Origin: Bacillus sp. X1(2014)
GTDB lineage: Bacteria; Bacillota; Bacilli; Bacillales_B; DSM-18226
Direction: 5' to 3'
NCBI RefSeq assembly: GCF_007678255.1
Contig: NZ_VEED01000001.1
Span: 248,001 to 312,000 of the forward strand
DNA: 64,000 nt
Part shown: in pieces, positions 16,995 through 26,989 of the stretch
How the letters are laid out: the number at the start of each line of letters is the position of its first letter
Numbering within the stretch: position 1 is the stretch's first letter
Position numbers and translations under genes: made by a program
The notes under the pieces: model-generated
What the model saw: the letters and a program-made list of their open reading frames with translations, nothing else
Database searches by the model: none
Told to the model about the DNA's origin: nothing

Positions 16995-18178
16995 TTCATT
17001 AGCCACTCCTTGATTTTTTCTTTGTTATTCTCTAGTTGGCAAGATAGGATACTGTTTTCAATATCTAATAGCGTTTCCTTTAGCCATGGGCCGCCTCTTT
17101 TATTGTACCAATCCATTAAGTCATTCCCTGATACATTTATTTCTGCCCGTTCTTTAATCGGAAGAGAATCATACAGTTCTACCCAATGTTCAATCGATCG
17201 AGTATCCTTTATTCGTTTAATCACAAGGTAGAGTCTTTCTGTTGAAAGAATCGTATCACGGCCCGCAGAATAGAGGTCATAAACAGACCATTCTTGTTCA
17301 AGTCTTTTATATAAGAAATGGACCGTTCGCCCAATCTCTCTTATTTCCTTAATTGCAAGCCGCCAGTTTTTTAGAAATACCTCGATCTCTTTTTCTTTTA
17401 ATTGTAAACAGAAAATTAATAATGACCACATTTCATTAATATTGAGAGTATTACTTTCAAAGCTAATCATTTTCTCTAACGATTGCCGCTTTCCTTTTAA
17501 ACCAGGCAAATATAAATAGATGTTGGTATCAAGAAGGATATTTAGAGCTGGGGGTTTGTTTTTACCGATTAACAGTTTTTCGAACTCGGTTCTTTTTCTC
17601 TCTACAGCAATCTTATCAAGTAAGTGAACCAAACTGGCTAATGCGGTGACAGTTCCCGCTTCAATTTGAAATGAAAGTTGACTAACAAACCGTACCGCTC
17701 TCATCATTCTTAAGGCATCTTCTTGGAATCTGTCACGTGGGCTTCCGACGGTTTGAATTATTTTATTCTGAATCGCTAAAAATCCATTAAATGGATCAAT
17801 CAGTTTTCTATTCCTGTCCATTGCTATGGCATTCATTGTAAAATCTCTGCGCTGCAAGTCATCCTTTAAATTTCGAATAAACGTAACCTCTTTCGGTCTA
17901 CGATAATCTTCATACTCAGATTCTGTTCTAAATGTTGTGATTTCATATGCCCCGTTATTTACCAGGACCAGAACCGTTCCATGTTCTATTCCAATATCTA
18001 CTGTTTTCGGAAAAATTTTTTTCACTTCATCTGGTGTTGCACTTGTCGCAATATCCACGTCATTAATCATTCTTTTTAAAAGAAAATCTCTCACTGATCC
18101 GCCAACAAAGTAGGCTTCAAAACCGGCATCCTCTAGCTTTTTTATGACAGGAATTGCAGTTTGGAATGGGTCTGTCAT
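16979..18178 (-). CDS. cca: CCA-adding tRNA nucleotidyltransferase
   Basis: About 399 residues, class II nucleotidyltransferase. It builds or repairs the CCA 3' end of tRNAs. The head domain has FVGGSVRDFLL and the catalytic NDVDIATSA (DxD), then the RRDFTMNAIA and RFQEDALRMMRAVRF motifs. ATG at 18178 is favoured over GTG 18187 by its distance from AAGGTG. It follows bshA by 10 bases and overlaps birA, so it lies inside the dapB-bshA-cca-birA run. Confidence 0.95.
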   Translation of the reverse strand: MTDPFQTAIPVIKKLEDAGFEAYFVGGSVRDFLLKRMINDVDIATSATPDEVKKIFPKTVDIGIEHGTVLVLVNNGAYEITTFRTESEYEDYRRPKEVTFIRNLKDDLQRRDFTMNAIAMDRNRKLIDPFNGFLAIQNKIIQTVGSPRDRFQEDALRMMRAVRFVSQLSFQIEAGTVTALASLVHLLDKIAVERKRTEFEKLLIGKNKPPALNILLDTNIYLYLPGLKGKRQSLEKMISFESNTLNINEMWSLLIFCLQLKEKEIEVFLKNWRLAIKEIREIGRTVHFLYKRLEQEWSVYDLYSAGRDTILSTERLYLVIKRIKDTRSIEHWVELYDSLPIKERAEINVSGNDLMDWYNKRGGPWLKETLLDIENSILSCQLENNKEKIKEWLMKCNQK

Positions 18179-18188
18179 TTCCTTCACC

Positions 18189-19316
18189 TTAATTCAGTAA
18201 ATTAAAATATATTTGCTCATATTGTTCAACGATTTGGTCCGCTTTAAATGTTGTTTTTGCTGTGTAAATGGACTGTTTAGAAAATTGCTGATGAAGCTTC
18301 GCATCATTTAAAACAGCCAATGCTTTACTGGAAATATCCTCTATGTCTCCTACTTCACAAATAAATCCATTGACACCATGATTAATAACCTCTGGTACAC
18401 CGCCAACATTTGTCCCTATACAAGGGACACCACATGCCATCGCCTCTAAGGCAACAAGTCCAAAGCTTTCTTTTTCCGATAATAACAACATTAAATCACT
18501 AATAGAGTACAATTCCTCTAAACTCTCTTGTTTACCTAGAAAAATGACTTGATCTTCTAAGCCCAGTTCTCTGACTAACTTACAAACGATGGTCATTTCG
18601 GGACCATCTCCGACCAACAGTAATTTTGCAGGCATTGCTGATGCAATCTTTGCAAAAGATTTCACTACATCTTTCACTCGTTTTACTGGACGGAAATTGG
18701 AAACATGAATGATCACTTTCTCCTCTTCCCTTATCTCAAAATCTGACTTCAAAGCAAGTGCATCCATTTTTTTATAGACTCGGTCATCAATAAAATTATA
18801 GACAGTTTCGATTGTTTTATCAGGATTTATGAGATCATAAGTTTGATCCACAAGCGCTTTCGAAACAGCAGTTACCACATCAGATTTTTCTATTCCAAAT
18901 TTAATCGCATCTGTCAACGAAGGATCATACCCCAAGACAGTTATATCTGTTCCGTGTAGGGTAGTGACGATTTTAAAATCTCGGTGACTCATTTGCTTGG
19001 CTAATATAGCACAAACCGCGTGAGGAATAGCATAGTGAACGTGAAGCAAATCTAATTTTTCCCGATTAGCTACTTCCGCCATTTTACTTGCTAAAGCAAT
19101 ATCGTAAGGTGGGTACTGAAATAAGGAATATTGATTCACTTCAACTTGATGATAATAGATATTATGATAAATTTTGTTCAATCTAAAAGGAATACTAGAT
19201 GAAATGAAATGAATTTCATGACCTTTTTCAGCCAGCATTTTTCCTAATTCCGTTGCTACCACACCCGACCCGCCAACTGTCGGATAGCAAGTAATTCCAA
19301 TTTTTAATTTCCTCAT
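18189..19316 (-). CDS. bshA: N-acetyl-alpha-D-glucosaminyl L-malate synthase (bacillithiol)
   Basis: 375 residues, GT4 glycosyltransferase. It joins GlcNAc from UDP-GlcNAc to L-malate, the first step of bacillithiol synthesis. The N-terminal [19 protein letters not shown] loop, [12 protein letters not shown] and the GT4 [18 protein letters not shown] motif (E-x7-E) are all intact. It follows bshB1 by only 2 bases, so both bacillithiol steps are coupled, with cca downstream. Confidence 0.97.
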   Translation of the reverse strand: MRKLKIGITCYPTVGGSGVVATELGKMLAEKGHEIHFISSSIPFRLNKIYHNIYYHQVEVNQYSLFQYPPYDIALASKMAEVANREKLDLLHVHYAIPHAVCAILAKQMSHRDFKIVTTLHGTDITVLGYDPSLTDAIKFGIEKSDVVTAVSKALVDQTYDLINPDKTIETVYNFIDDRVYKKMDALALKSDFEIREEEKVIIHVSNFRPVKRVKDVVKSFAKIASAMPAKLLLVGDGPEMTIVCKLVRELGLEDQVIFLGKQESLEELYSISDLMLLLSEKESFGLVALEAMACGVPCIGTNVGGVPEVINHGVNGFICEVGDIEDISSKALAVLNDAKLHQQFSKQSIYTAKTTFKADQIVEQYEQIYFNLLN

Positions 19317-19318
19317 GG

Positions 19319-20029
19319 TTATTCTCCTATCAGATCTCGATTCAAAAGAATAGGAACTTTCGTTTTGAACCCTTCAGCAAATGTAACACCAACGAGCTTG
19401 CCAAACATTCTTTCCCTTGCCTCTACTGTTTCAATATACCCATTTACGAGCGGGGTATTGTAGGTTTCTTTTGTTTGCTGGAATTGGCTCTTATACTCCC
19501 TTAATGCTTGAAGCTTTTTATCTATGTATTGAGATATATCGATTACAAAATCTGGTTTATGAAAACCATTAATCATATAAAAATAAACTCTTTCTACTCG
19601 GTGGGCAGGTTCATTTCCTTCTGTTACATATTTTCGTATTCCAGCAGAAAAAACTGCCTCCTCCACTAAACTAGCACAATTTCCATGGTCTGGATGGCGG
19701 TCTTCAAAATAAGGTGCAAACACAATTTGAGGCTTATTTTTTCTTATGACCCTTGCAATTTCTCTTATGTATTCTTCTTTAAGAAATAAACCCCTATCTG
19801 GTAAGCCTAGGGAGGTTCTACATGAAACTTTTAGCACTTCAGCTGCTTTCGCTGCCTCTAACTTTCTTAATTCTACGAATCCATTTGAGGAGAGGTCGGC
19901 ATCTGTTAGATCACAGATACCCACACGTTTTCCTTCAGATGTAAATTTTGCGATAGTCCCCGCCATGCCTATCTCGACATCATCTGCATGGGCACCAAAT
20001 GCAAGGACTTGAAGGTGTTGATTAATCAT
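19319..20029 (-). CDS. bshB1: Bacillithiol biosynthesis deacetylase BshB1
   Basis: About 236 residues, LmbE/PIG-L zinc deacetylase. It removes the acetyl group from GlcNAc-malate. The zinc motif AHADDVEIG and the RHPDHGN segment carry the metal ligands. The ATG at 20029 with GGTGG upstream gives a short N-terminus before VLAFGAH as in the family; an ATG at 20041 is possible. It overlaps the end of mgsA by 8 bases, and bshA follows. Confidence 0.95.
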   Translation of the reverse strand: MINQHLQVLAFGAHADDVEIGMAGTIAKFTSEGKRVGICDLTDADLSSNGFVELRKLEAAKAAEVLKVSCRTSLGLPDRGLFLKEEYIREIARVIRKNKPQIVFAPYFEDRHPDHGNCASLVEEAVFSAGIRKYVTEGNEPAHRVERVYFYMINGFHKPDFVIDISQYIDKKLQALREYKSQFQQTKETYNTPLVNGYIETVEARERMFGKLVGVTFAEGFKTKVPILLNRDLIGE

Positions 20030-20438
20030 TAAGTCCACCATTCTCTTTAATTATATTTCTCCATTCAATAAGCCCCAGTTCTAAACCTCTTATTAGCAAT
20101 TCTGCAGTTCCCATATTAGTTGCAAGGGGTATGGAGTATACATCACATAGCCTTACTAATGCAGTAACATCTGGTTCATGTGGCTGGGCGGTTAATGGAT
20201 CTCGGAAAAAGAAAACTGCATCCATTTCATTTTGGGCAATCATGGCACCGATTTGCTGGTCGCCACCAAGCGGTCCGGATTGAAACCGTGTAATACTCAA
20301 CCCCGTTGCTTCACTAATTCTTTGCCCAGTTGTCCCAGTAGCAAATAAAGAATGCTTCGAAAAAATATTCTGATAAGCAATCGCGAACTGCACCAAATCA
20401 TTTTTCTTATTATCATGAGCAATTAAAGCAATATTCAT
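20022..20438 (-). CDS. mgsA: Methylglyoxal synthase
   Basis: 138 residues. It converts dihydroxyacetone phosphate to methylglyoxal and phosphate, a glycolytic bypass. The catalytic region [14 protein letters not shown] (Asp) and [14 protein letters not shown] (Asp and His) is complete, as is the ATGTTG phosphate loop. It lies between dapB and bshB1. Methylglyoxal detoxification in Bacillus uses bacillithiol, which may explain the shared transcript; that link is inference. Confidence 0.97.
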   Translation of the reverse strand: MNIALIAHDNKKNDLVQFAIAYQNIFSKHSLFATGTTGQRISEATGLSITRFQSGPLGGDQQIGAMIAQNEMDAVFFFRDPLTAQPHEPDVTALVRLCDVYSIPLATNMGTAELLIRGLELGLIEWRNIIKENGGLND

Positions 20439-20449
20439 TATATCTCCTC

Positions 20450-21253
20450 CTAACCTAAAATATTTTCAAGGCCATAAACAAAGGTATTATGTGTCATCAC
20501 AGACTCCACTGCCACTTTTACCCCAGACATGAACGATCCTCGGTGGTAGGAATCGTGCCTGATTGTTAGAGTCTGACCATCTGAGCCGAATAACACCTGT
20601 TGATGCGCGACCAATCCCGGCAAACGGACCGAGTGAATATGCATTCCATCAAAATTTGCTCCTCGAGCACCTACTATTGTTTCTTTTTCATTTGGGTGAC
20701 CTTGATTTTTTGACTCTCGAACTGAAGAAATCATTTCAGCAGTTTTTACCGCAGTTCCAGACGGTGCATCCAACTTCTGGTCATGGTGTAATTCAATAAT
20801 TTCTACATCATCAAAATATTTTGCAGCCAATTGGGAAAATTTCATCATTAACACAGCACCTATGGCAAAATTCGGAGCGATGATACACCCCAAATTCTTT
20901 TCCTGACAAATACTTTCTAATTCCTCTAAATCACTAGTGGTAAAACCGGTCGTACCTACAACTGGGCGTACATTGTAGGCAAGCGCAGTTTTTGCGTGGT
21001 GCATACCTACTTCAGGTGTTGTTAGGTCAATCAACACATCTGCTTGAACATTTTGCATGCATGTTTCAATATTAGAATAAACTTGCACATTATGTATTGA
21101 ATGAAAACCTTCCAAATCGCTTAGCATGATACCATCATACTTATGATCTACAACAGCCGCTAGTTCAAAGTGTTCAGTATTAGCGACCAACTTTACAGCT
21201 TCGCTCCCCATTCTGCCGCGGGGACCTGCGATGATAATTTTTATTTTTTCCAT
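20450..21253 (-). CDS. dapB: 4-hydroxy-tetrahydrodipicolinate reductase
   Basis: 267 residues, equal to B. subtilis DapB. It makes tetrahydrodipicolinate for lysine, peptidoglycan and spore dipicolinate. The NAD(P) loop IAGPRGRMG, the catalytic [15 protein letters not shown] (His-His and Lys) and [11 protein letters not shown] are present. ATG at 21253 with GGAGTG 6 bases upstream is chosen over a GTG three codons earlier, which overlaps the upstream stop. Confidence 0.97.
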   Translation of the reverse strand: MEKIKIIIAGPRGRMGSEAVKLVANTEHFELAAVVDHKYDGIMLSDLEGFHSIHNVQVYSNIETCMQNVQADVLIDLTTPEVGMHHAKTALAYNVRPVVGTTGFTTSDLEELESICQEKNLGCIIAPNFAIGAVLMMKFSQLAAKYFDDVEIIELHHDQKLDAPSGTAVKTAEMISSVRESKNQGHPNEKETIVGARGANFDGMHIHSVRLPGLVAHQQVLFGSDGQTLTIRHDSYHRGSFMSGVKVAVESVMTHNTFVYGLENILG

Positions 21254-21258
21254 AATAT

Positions 21259-21603
21259 TCACTCCATTTTTCCTTCATTAATTCTTGTCCAACGATCTTT
21301 GTCTCTTGTCTTAAATTTTGCCATGACATAATCATGTGCATCTTCGAGGCTAATATTTAAAGAATTTGCAAAGCAAATTAATACAAATAAAAGGTCCCCC
21401 AACTCTTCCTCAATCGCTTTTTCAGTTTCACTAGTTTTTTTTGGTTTCTCTCCATAATAATGGTTTACCTCTCTGGCAAATTCCCCTAGTTCCTCTGTAA
21501 GTCGCGCCAGCATGGCTAGCGGACTGAAGTAACCCTCTTTAAATTGACTAATGTACAAATCTACTTCTTGCTGAAGATCTTTTATCGTCTTTTCCTTGGC
21601 CAA
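21259..21603 (-). CDS. ypjD: MazG-like nucleotide pyrophosphohydrolase YpjD
   Basis: 114 residues with one MazG-type all-alpha NTP pyrophosphatase domain. [12 protein letters not shown] (E-x-x-E) and [11 protein letters not shown] (E-x-x-x-D) supply the Mg ligands. It starts at TTG 21603 with GAGGTG 9 bases before it and no better start. First gene of the run ypjD-dapB-mgsA-bshB1-bshA-cca-birA. Likely house-cleaning of abnormal nucleotides; the substrate is unknown. Confidence 0.9.
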   Translation of the reverse strand: MAKEKTIKDLQQEVDLYISQFKEGYFSPLAMLARLTEELGEFAREVNHYYGEKPKKTSETEKAIEEELGDLLFVLICFANSLNISLEDAHDYVMAKFKTRDKDRWTRINEGKME

Positions 21604-21800
21604 TTTGTCTACACCTCGTTATTATGACTGATACTTATGTCCATTTTCTTATTCATTGTTTATGTTAGCTAAATTATTGCTGTTTTACAAATGTTTTCAT
21701 TTATTAATGCTCTTTTTTACAACTCATTGCTCTAGCTTTTTTAATTCGATATAATAAAAACCGCCATATAAGAGAATTTATGGCAGAGGGGGGATTATGA

Positions 21801-22673
21801 ATGTTATCAGGACTTAAATTTAAAAACATATTGTTCATCCTTTTAGGAGCTGCAATCATGTCGTTTGGACTTGTCAATTTTAATATGCAAAACAAGTTGG
21901 CTGAGGGTGGTTTCACTGGGATTGCACTCTTATTTTATTTCTTGTTCAAGTGGGATCCGTCTTATTCAAATCTATTTTTAAATATTCCACTTTTTTTTAT
22001 TGGCTGGAAATTGTTAGGACGGAATACATTTTTATATACCATTATAGGAACAGTGGGAGTATCAATTTTTCTATGGATATTTCAACGCTATTCCATTGAA
22101 ATGCCACTTGAAAGTGATTTAACATTAGCGGCATTATTTGCTGGGGTTTTAACCGGCATTGGTTTAGGAGTGATCTTTCGATATGGTGGAACAACGGGCG
22201 GAGTCGATATTATTGCAAGGCTCGTCCAAAAATATGCAGGCTGGAATATGGGAAAAACGATGTTCTTATTTGATGCATGTGTTATCGCCTTATCACTTAT
22301 TACGTATTTAAATTATAAACAGGCAATGTATACACTTGTAGCTGTTTTTATTGGTGCAAGAGTCATCGATTTCATCTTGGAAGGCGCTTATTCAGCAAGA
22401 GGTGCAATGATCATTTCTGAAAAAAATGAACAAATTGCCGCAAAAATTATGGAGGAAATGGACCGAGGAGTAACTGCCTTAAAAGGTTATGGATCGTACA
22501 CAAAAAGTGAACGTGAAGTGTTATATTGTGTTGTAGCTAAAAATGAAATCGTCCGGTTAAAAAATGTAATAACCTCGGTCGATCCGCATGCCTTTGTTTC
22601 CATTACCATTGTCCATGATGTTCATGGAGAAGGGTTCACCCTAGATGAAAATAAAATGCCTTTAATAGATTAA
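21801..22673 (+). CDS. ypjC: YitT family membrane protein YpjC (DUF161/DUF2179)
   Basis: 290 residues, five to six membrane segments in the first 190 residues with YitT-type features (LAEGGFTGIA, RYGGTTGGVDI). A cytoplasmic DUF2179 domain follows (GVTALKGYGSYTKSEREVLYCVV...). A GAGGGGGG ribosome site precedes the ATG. It is transcribed divergently from ypjD and ends in a bidirectional terminator. Transport function is suspected for the family but unproven. Confidence 0.9.
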   Translation: MLSGLKFKNILFILLGAAIMSFGLVNFNMQNKLAEGGFTGIALLFYFLFKWDPSYSNLFLNIPLFFIGWKLLGRNTFLYTIIGTVGVSIFLWIFQRYSIEMPLESDLTLAALFAGVLTGIGLGVIFRYGGTTGGVDIIARLVQKYAGWNMGKTMFLFDACVIALSLITYLNYKQAMYTLVAVFIGARVIDFILEGAYSARGAMIISEKNEQIAAKIMEEMDRGVTALKGYGSYTKSEREVLYCVVAKNEIVRLKNVITSVDPHAFVSITIVHDVHGEGFTLDENKMPLID

Positions 22674-22702
22674 AAAGCAATGTCGTTGGACATTGCTTTT
22701 TT
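22672..22702. terminator. Bidirectional terminator between ypjC and ypjB
   Basis: AAAAAGCAATGTC / GACATTGCTTTTT stem with a short GTTG loop, T runs on both strands, between convergent genes. Confidence 0.85.
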
Positions 22703-22706
22703 AGTA

Positions 22707-23492
22707 TCAATCTTTCGATCGGTCTTTTTTCTGGTTCTTGTCACCTTGATATTTTCTCCAGCCAACGTAGGACAGGGTCATGATAATAATGCTTCCAGTG
22801 GAGATAATAACCCACCAAATGTTAGGATCTGCCTCATCCTCTTCCATGTTAGAAAAGAGTTTGACTAAGTCAGTATCTAGTTTATCCAATTCCTGTTGAC
22901 TTTTCGTATCACTTACTACTAGGGAACGATATTCATTAATAAAATCAATCCGAGCATCTAATTTTTGTACATTTTCTACGGACACATCAATTTTCATACT
23001 TGGATAGATGACATTGTACAAAGATAAAAATGAGTTGAAGTTTGTATGAAAGTGTCCAGAATCACCTTTTTTAGCAGCATCTTTTGCTTGATGAAAAGCA
23101 GTCATAATTTGATCTTCCATTTCAACCCATAACGGTTGATGACTTGTAGCAATCGCATCAATAACAAGTCGAAATTTGACTAATTTATTTATTCGTTCCT
23201 CATATTTCATGTTGGAACTTACTGCCGCTTCCATTGCTTCATCATGGGAGGTGTTAATTATTCTTACCTCATCCATGGTTAATGGTGGATCCGAACCAGC
23301 AATACTAGTGAACTGATCTGAAAAATAATCAAGGAGTCTTTTTGCATCTTCATATCTATGAAACTTAACCATTTGGAGTGCTTCATCTGATATATCATCA
23401 AGCTTCTCCATTGGCGATTGTTGTTCTGCATAAATAGTTGTGGGAGTAAGCATCATGATAATTGCAAATAAAAATAACCATTTGATTTTCAA
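22707..23492 (-). CDS. ypjB: Sporulation protein YpjB
   Basis: 261 residues: signal peptide (1-22, cleavage near IYAEQQ), a helical extracytoplasmic domain, and one membrane span at about 226-244 followed by a basic tail. This matches YpjB, a Bacillus protein listed among sporulation proteins without a defined role. It starts at TTG 23492 with GGGGGGACA upstream. ypjA lies upstream in the same orientation. Confidence 0.85.
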   Translation of the reverse strand: MKIKWLFLFAIIMMLTPTTIYAEQQSPMEKLDDISDEALQMVKFHRYEDAKRLLDYFSDQFTSIAGSDPPLTMDEVRIINTSHDEAMEAAVSSNMKYEERINKLVKFRLVIDAIATSHQPLWVEMEDQIMTAFHQAKDAAKKGDSGHFHTNFNSFLSLYNVIYPSMKIDVSVENVQKLDARIDFINEYRSLVVSDTKSQQELDKLDTDLVKLFSNMEEDEADPNIWWVIISTGSIIIMTLSYVGWRKYQGDKNQKKDRSKD

Positions 23493-23558
23493 TCCTTGTC
23501 CCCCCTTTCATTACTAATAAAATGTATGTAGAGGTGGACAAGGTTAGACCATATTGGA

Positions 23559-24152
23559 TTATTTTATTTCAAGTTTATACCGATTTGGCCGAATGGAAAA
23601 ATAATAGGCAAGTGCGATGGAAAAAATCGAGAGCCAGAAAGTAAAATACCCAATTTGCGGGGTGTAGCGGTCAAGCATATGATAGCTTGGCAACATAAAA
23701 AATACATAATCAATCACATCATTATGTAAGGTCCAGATCGCTGTAATGATTAAATGCCACCATTTAAAACGGTAAAATGGAGCATATAAAATACCTTGAA
23801 CAGCCATTGCGAAATGAGAAAATATCAGCATATAGCCAACTGCATCAAGTTCTCCTTGGACAAAGTAGACGAGAATGTTCATTACCACTGCCCAAATTCC
23901 ATATTTAAAAAGTGTGACAATCGCTAGAGCCTCTATTAAAGGCCAATTTTTCCTTAATAGAAAGGCAATCAGAACGAAAACAAAAAATAAACTAGCTGTT
24001 GGGCTGTCAGGAACGAATGGCAGGAAAATTGCAGGTGTTTCTTTTAGCTGCCATCCATACCAGTAATATCCATAAATGGTTCCTGCTATATTTATAAATA
24101 ATAACAGCTTCATAATTGACCGATTGGCCAAGAGTGGGTATATCCAACTCAC
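23559..24152 (-). CDS. ypjA: YpjA family membrane protein (DUF1405)
   Basis: About 197 residues with five to six hydrophobic segments. The PFVPDSPTASLFFVFVLIAF segment is characteristic of DUF1405. GTG at 24152 is chosen because AAGGAG lies 7 bases upstream; a TTG two codons earlier abuts the ribosome site. It sits between qcrC and ypjB as in B. subtilis. Function unknown. Confidence 0.87.
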   Translation of the reverse strand: MSWIYPLLANRSIMKLLLFINIAGTIYGYYWYGWQLKETPAIFLPFVPDSPTASLFFVFVLIAFLLRKNWPLIEALAIVTLFKYGIWAVVMNILVYFVQGELDAVGYMLIFSHFAMAVQGILYAPFYRFKWWHLIITAIWTLHNDVIDYVFFMLPSYHMLDRYTPQIGYFTFWLSIFSIALAYYFSIRPNRYKLEIK

Positions 24153-24185
24153 GAGCAAGCTCCTTTCATGATTTTTTTCATGAAG

Positions 24186-24216
24186 AAAAAAGCTGACGAT
24201 CGTTCGTCAGCTTTTT
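24186..24216 (-). terminator. Terminator of qcrABC
   Basis: AAAAAGCTGACGA / TCGTCAGCTTTTT stem with a 4-base loop and a T run on the minus strand, 14 bases after the qcrC stop. Confidence 0.85.
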
Positions 24217-24229
24217 AACAATTCGTTTA

Positions 24230-25003
24230 TTACTTACCAAGGCCTGAGATAAATTCAGAAAGTGTTTTAAGTTCTTCGTCAGTACCTTTGAAGATTCCGG
24301 CTGGCATTTTCCCGCCTTTACCTTCTTTAGCAATTTTCGCCACTTCATCTGCAGATAGACCCGTTCCAACTAATGCAGGCGCACCGGCACCACCAGAAAG
24401 ATCATCACCGTGACAAGTAATACATGTATTGGCACTAGCTATTTTATAGCCGGCACTCGACTTATCAATATCAACCTTCTCAACAATTTTACCTTGACGT
24501 TCAGCCTGTTCCCAGTCATGTGTCGCAACAGATTCCCACGTTAAATATACGGTGCCAGCTAATGCCAAAAGCATAGCTGCAGTTGCAACCGGGCGCTTAA
24601 TTGGACGTCGTTCCGGACCATTATCCAGGAACGGAGCTAATAGTAAGCCTCCAAATGCAAGTCCTGGCATAATCATTGCTCCGATAACCGTATATGGTCC
24701 GGATGCATATGAATATTTTAGTAATTGATACAAAAATAAGAAATACCAGTCTGGCAATGGAATGTACCCAGTATCAGTCGGGTCCGCTATTCTTTCAAGC
24801 GGAGCCGGATGGGCAACGGTTAAACATAAAAATCCGACAAGAAATACGGCTCCTATCATCCATTCTTTCAAAAGGAAGTTAGGCCAGAACGCCTCTGTTT
24901 TACCAGGGTATTCAGAGTAATCCTTCGGAATCATTTTTTTTCGTTCAGAAGGTGCTAAAACACGTGAATCACCAACGAACTTTAATCCTTTACCGCGATG
25001 CAT
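24230..25003 (-). CDS. qcrC: Menaquinol-cytochrome c reductase, cytochrome b/c subunit
   Basis: 257 residues fusing a subunit IV-like membrane part to a cytochrome c domain. The part carrying the quinol-site DPTDTGYIPLPDWYF motif has about four spans. The heme c site CITCH is Cys194-Cys197-His198, with a distal Met ligand in the C-terminal GGKMPAG region. This fusion is typical of Bacillus bc complexes. AAAAGGAGGGGG precedes the ATG. Third gene of qcrA-qcrB-qcrC. Confidence 0.97.
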   Translation of the reverse strand: MHRGKGLKFVGDSRVLAPSERKKMIPKDYSEYPGKTEAFWPNFLLKEWMIGAVFLVGFLCLTVAHPAPLERIADPTDTGYIPLPDWYFLFLYQLLKYSYASGPYTVIGAMIMPGLAFGGLLLAPFLDNGPERRPIKRPVATAAMLLALAGTVYLTWESVATHDWEQAERQGKIVEKVDIDKSSAGYKIASANTCITCHGDDLSGGAGAPALVGTGLSADEVAKIAKEGKGGKMPAGIFKGTDEELKTLSEFISGLGK

Positions 25004-25068
25004 CGAGCAATCCCCCTCCTTTTTCCGTAGTTAGTAGAAAAACAACGATTGTATAAAAAAGCCGTTTT

Positions 25069-25743
25069 TTATAGTGGTCCAGAAATACCTTGTTTACGAA
25101 TCATTAAGAAGTGGGCTCCCATTAATCCAAGCAATGCACCTGGCAAGAAGAACACATGAATCGCAAAAAAGCGGGTTAATGTTTGTGCACCAACAATATG
25201 TTCATGTCCTGCAAGTAAAACCTTAACCTGTGAGCCGATAAATGGTGTTGCTTCGGCAATCTGCAGACCTACTTTTGTTGCAAATAACGCTTTCATATCC
25301 CATGGTAATAAGTAACCTGTAAAACCTAAGCCAAGCATTACGAAGAAAATAAGCACTCCGACTACCCAGTTTAATTCACGAGGTTTTTTATATGCACCTT
25401 GGAAGAAAACACGTAGTGTATGTAAGAACATCATTACAAGTACTAAACTCGCACCCCAGTGATGCATACCACGTACAATTTGTCCAAAAGCAACTTCATT
25501 TTGAAGATAATAAACCGATTCCCATGCGTTTTTAATATCTGGTACATAGTACATGGTTAAAAACATACCAGAGAGAATTTGAATGACTGTAACGAAGAAT
25601 GTCAGACCTCCAAAGCAGTATACAAACGCTGAAAAGTGATGCGCTGGATTAACATGCTCAGGTACTTCATGGTCTGCGATATCGCGCCACAAAGGCGTAA
25701 TATCTAAACGTTCATCTACCCAATCGTAAATCTTGTTTAACAT
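25069..25743 (-). CDS. qcrB: Menaquinol-cytochrome c reductase cytochrome b subunit
   Basis: 224 residues, cytochrome b6-type membrane protein with four spans. Heme ligand histidines lie in MHHWGASLVL/FLHTLRVF and further on in FFAIHVFFLPG. Typical short b6 form as in B. subtilis; the rest of cytochrome b is in QcrC. It follows qcrA by one base. Confidence 0.97.
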   Translation of the reverse strand: MLNKIYDWVDERLDITPLWRDIADHEVPEHVNPAHHFSAFVYCFGGLTFFVTVIQILSGMFLTMYYVPDIKNAWESVYYLQNEVAFGQIVRGMHHWGASLVLVMMFLHTLRVFFQGAYKKPRELNWVVGVLIFFVMLGLGFTGYLLPWDMKALFATKVGLQIAEATPFIGSQVKVLLAGHEHIVGAQTLTRFFAIHVFFLPGALLGLMGAHFLMIRKQGISGPL

Positions 25744-25744
25744 G

Positions 25745-26251
25745 TTACGCCTCCTTCCGTGGTTCAGCTTTACCTAGATAAAGAAAACCGTCTTTTTCCT
25801 TAAATGGATATACATCAAGCGGGTGAAGTGGTGGTGTACCTGGAACATTGGTTCCATCCTTTGTATAACGGCCATAGTGGCATGGACAGAAGAACTGATT
25901 TGGATGTTCCTTGTCCGTATTCCAGTTAACCGTACAGCCTAAATGTTTACACACAGGTGAAAGGGCTACAATCTTACCTGCATCATTCTTATAAACCCAT
26001 GCAGTTTCCGTAACCTCAGACTCATACCATGCATCCTTTTGTTTAAAGCTAAAGTCAACTCGAACCGGCTCGTTTGTTATTTCAGAAACCTTTTGCTTTG
26101 TTGCGACAAAATCTCCGCCTTCTTCAGCCTTTAAAACAGGATCAACTGCAAATCTTACCATTGGCATTAACATACCAGCAGCCATGAAGCCGCCTACCCC
26201 TGTTAATGTGTAGCTTAAAAATTGACGTCTTGAAACGCGTTGCTTACTCAT
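25745..26251 (-). CDS. qcrA: Menaquinol-cytochrome c reductase Rieske iron-sulfur subunit
   Basis: 168 residues with a twin-arginine-like N-terminus (SRRQFLSYTLTGVGGF), a membrane anchor, and a Rieske domain. The [2Fe-2S] ligands are CKHLGC and CPCHYG, followed by the PGTPPLHPLDVY loop. ATG at 26251 with GGGGGG upstream is preferred over an ATG 15 codons earlier. First gene of the bc complex operon. Confidence 0.96.
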   Translation of the reverse strand: MSKQRVSRRQFLSYTLTGVGGFMAAGMLMPMVRFAVDPVLKAEEGGDFVATKQKVSEITNEPVRVDFSFKQKDAWYESEVTETAWVYKNDAGKIVALSPVCKHLGCTVNWNTDKEHPNQFFCPCHYGRYTKDGTNVPGTPPLHPLDVYPFKEKDGFLYLGKAEPRKEA

Positions 26252-26394
26252 GCTTATATCCCCCCCTCTATTCATGAAGTTAAGTCCAACGGACAAAATT
26301 TAAACACATATAAAACTAGGACATAACAATGATATATCAATCTTCAGGTTAGGTCAATATCATACTATTTTAAAAACATGCTTAAAAGATGGTT

Positions 26395-26859
26395 TTACTC
26401 ATTTTCATGCCATTTTTGCGTAAAAAGATCTAATAATTGTTTTACTTGACTATCAACAACCGCCATTTTCTGTGAATCATTCATATGTTCAAGCGGGATG
26501 GATGGAAGCCATAAAACGGTTCCAGATAGTTCTCCTTCTCGTGTTCTCCATTCAATTTCGGATGTTATGTAAAATACGTGTTTAAACGCCCCCTTTGTAA
26601 GGCTATCCTCCCAATCCTTCAAATCACTAATAGTATCTTCTCCATTTTTGGACTTCAGATATGTATAGGGAGGCAATAATAATAATCTTCCTGTAAATTG
26701 CCTTTCTAAATGGCCTGTTAGCAATGTGATAAATTCCGCACCGGTCGCAGACTGTTTCATCTCTCCCCCGATAGAAACGGCCAGTAACGGTACAACAGCT
26801 GTGTCTACATACTCCTTGGCATTCAAATACGTCTCAATATCTTGAGGTGTCCATTTCAT
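26395..26859 (-). CDS. ypiF: YpiF family protein (DUF2487)
   Basis: 154 residues, cytosolic, starting MKWTPQDIETYLNAKEYVDTAVVPL as expected of DUF2487/YpiF. The ATG at 26859 is internal to a longer open frame and is chosen on family start and TTGGTG spacing. It lies just upstream of qcrA as in B. subtilis, where ypiF precedes the qcr genes. Function unknown. Confidence 0.85.
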   Translation of the reverse strand: MKWTPQDIETYLNAKEYVDTAVVPLLAVSIGGEMKQSATGAEFITLLTGHLERQFTGRLLLLPPYTYLKSKNGEDTISDLKDWEDSLTKGAFKHVFYITSEIEWRTREGELSGTVLWLPSIPLEHMNDSQKMAVVDSQVKQLLDLFTQKWHENE

Positions 26860-26955
26860 ATCTATGCACCAACCTTTTGATTTCACTATTATTATAATAT
26901 CATTTTCTACAGAAACAATAAAAGATATAGAGCTATAATTAGAAAAATTCCAAAC

Positions 26956-26989
26956 AAAAAGGAAGCTGCTTATCGCACGCTTCCTTTTT
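26956..26989 (-). terminator. Terminator of ypiA-ypiB
   Basis: AAAAAGGAAGC / GCTTCCTTTTT stem on the minus strand. Its 5' arm lies within the last ypiB codons. Confidence 0.8.
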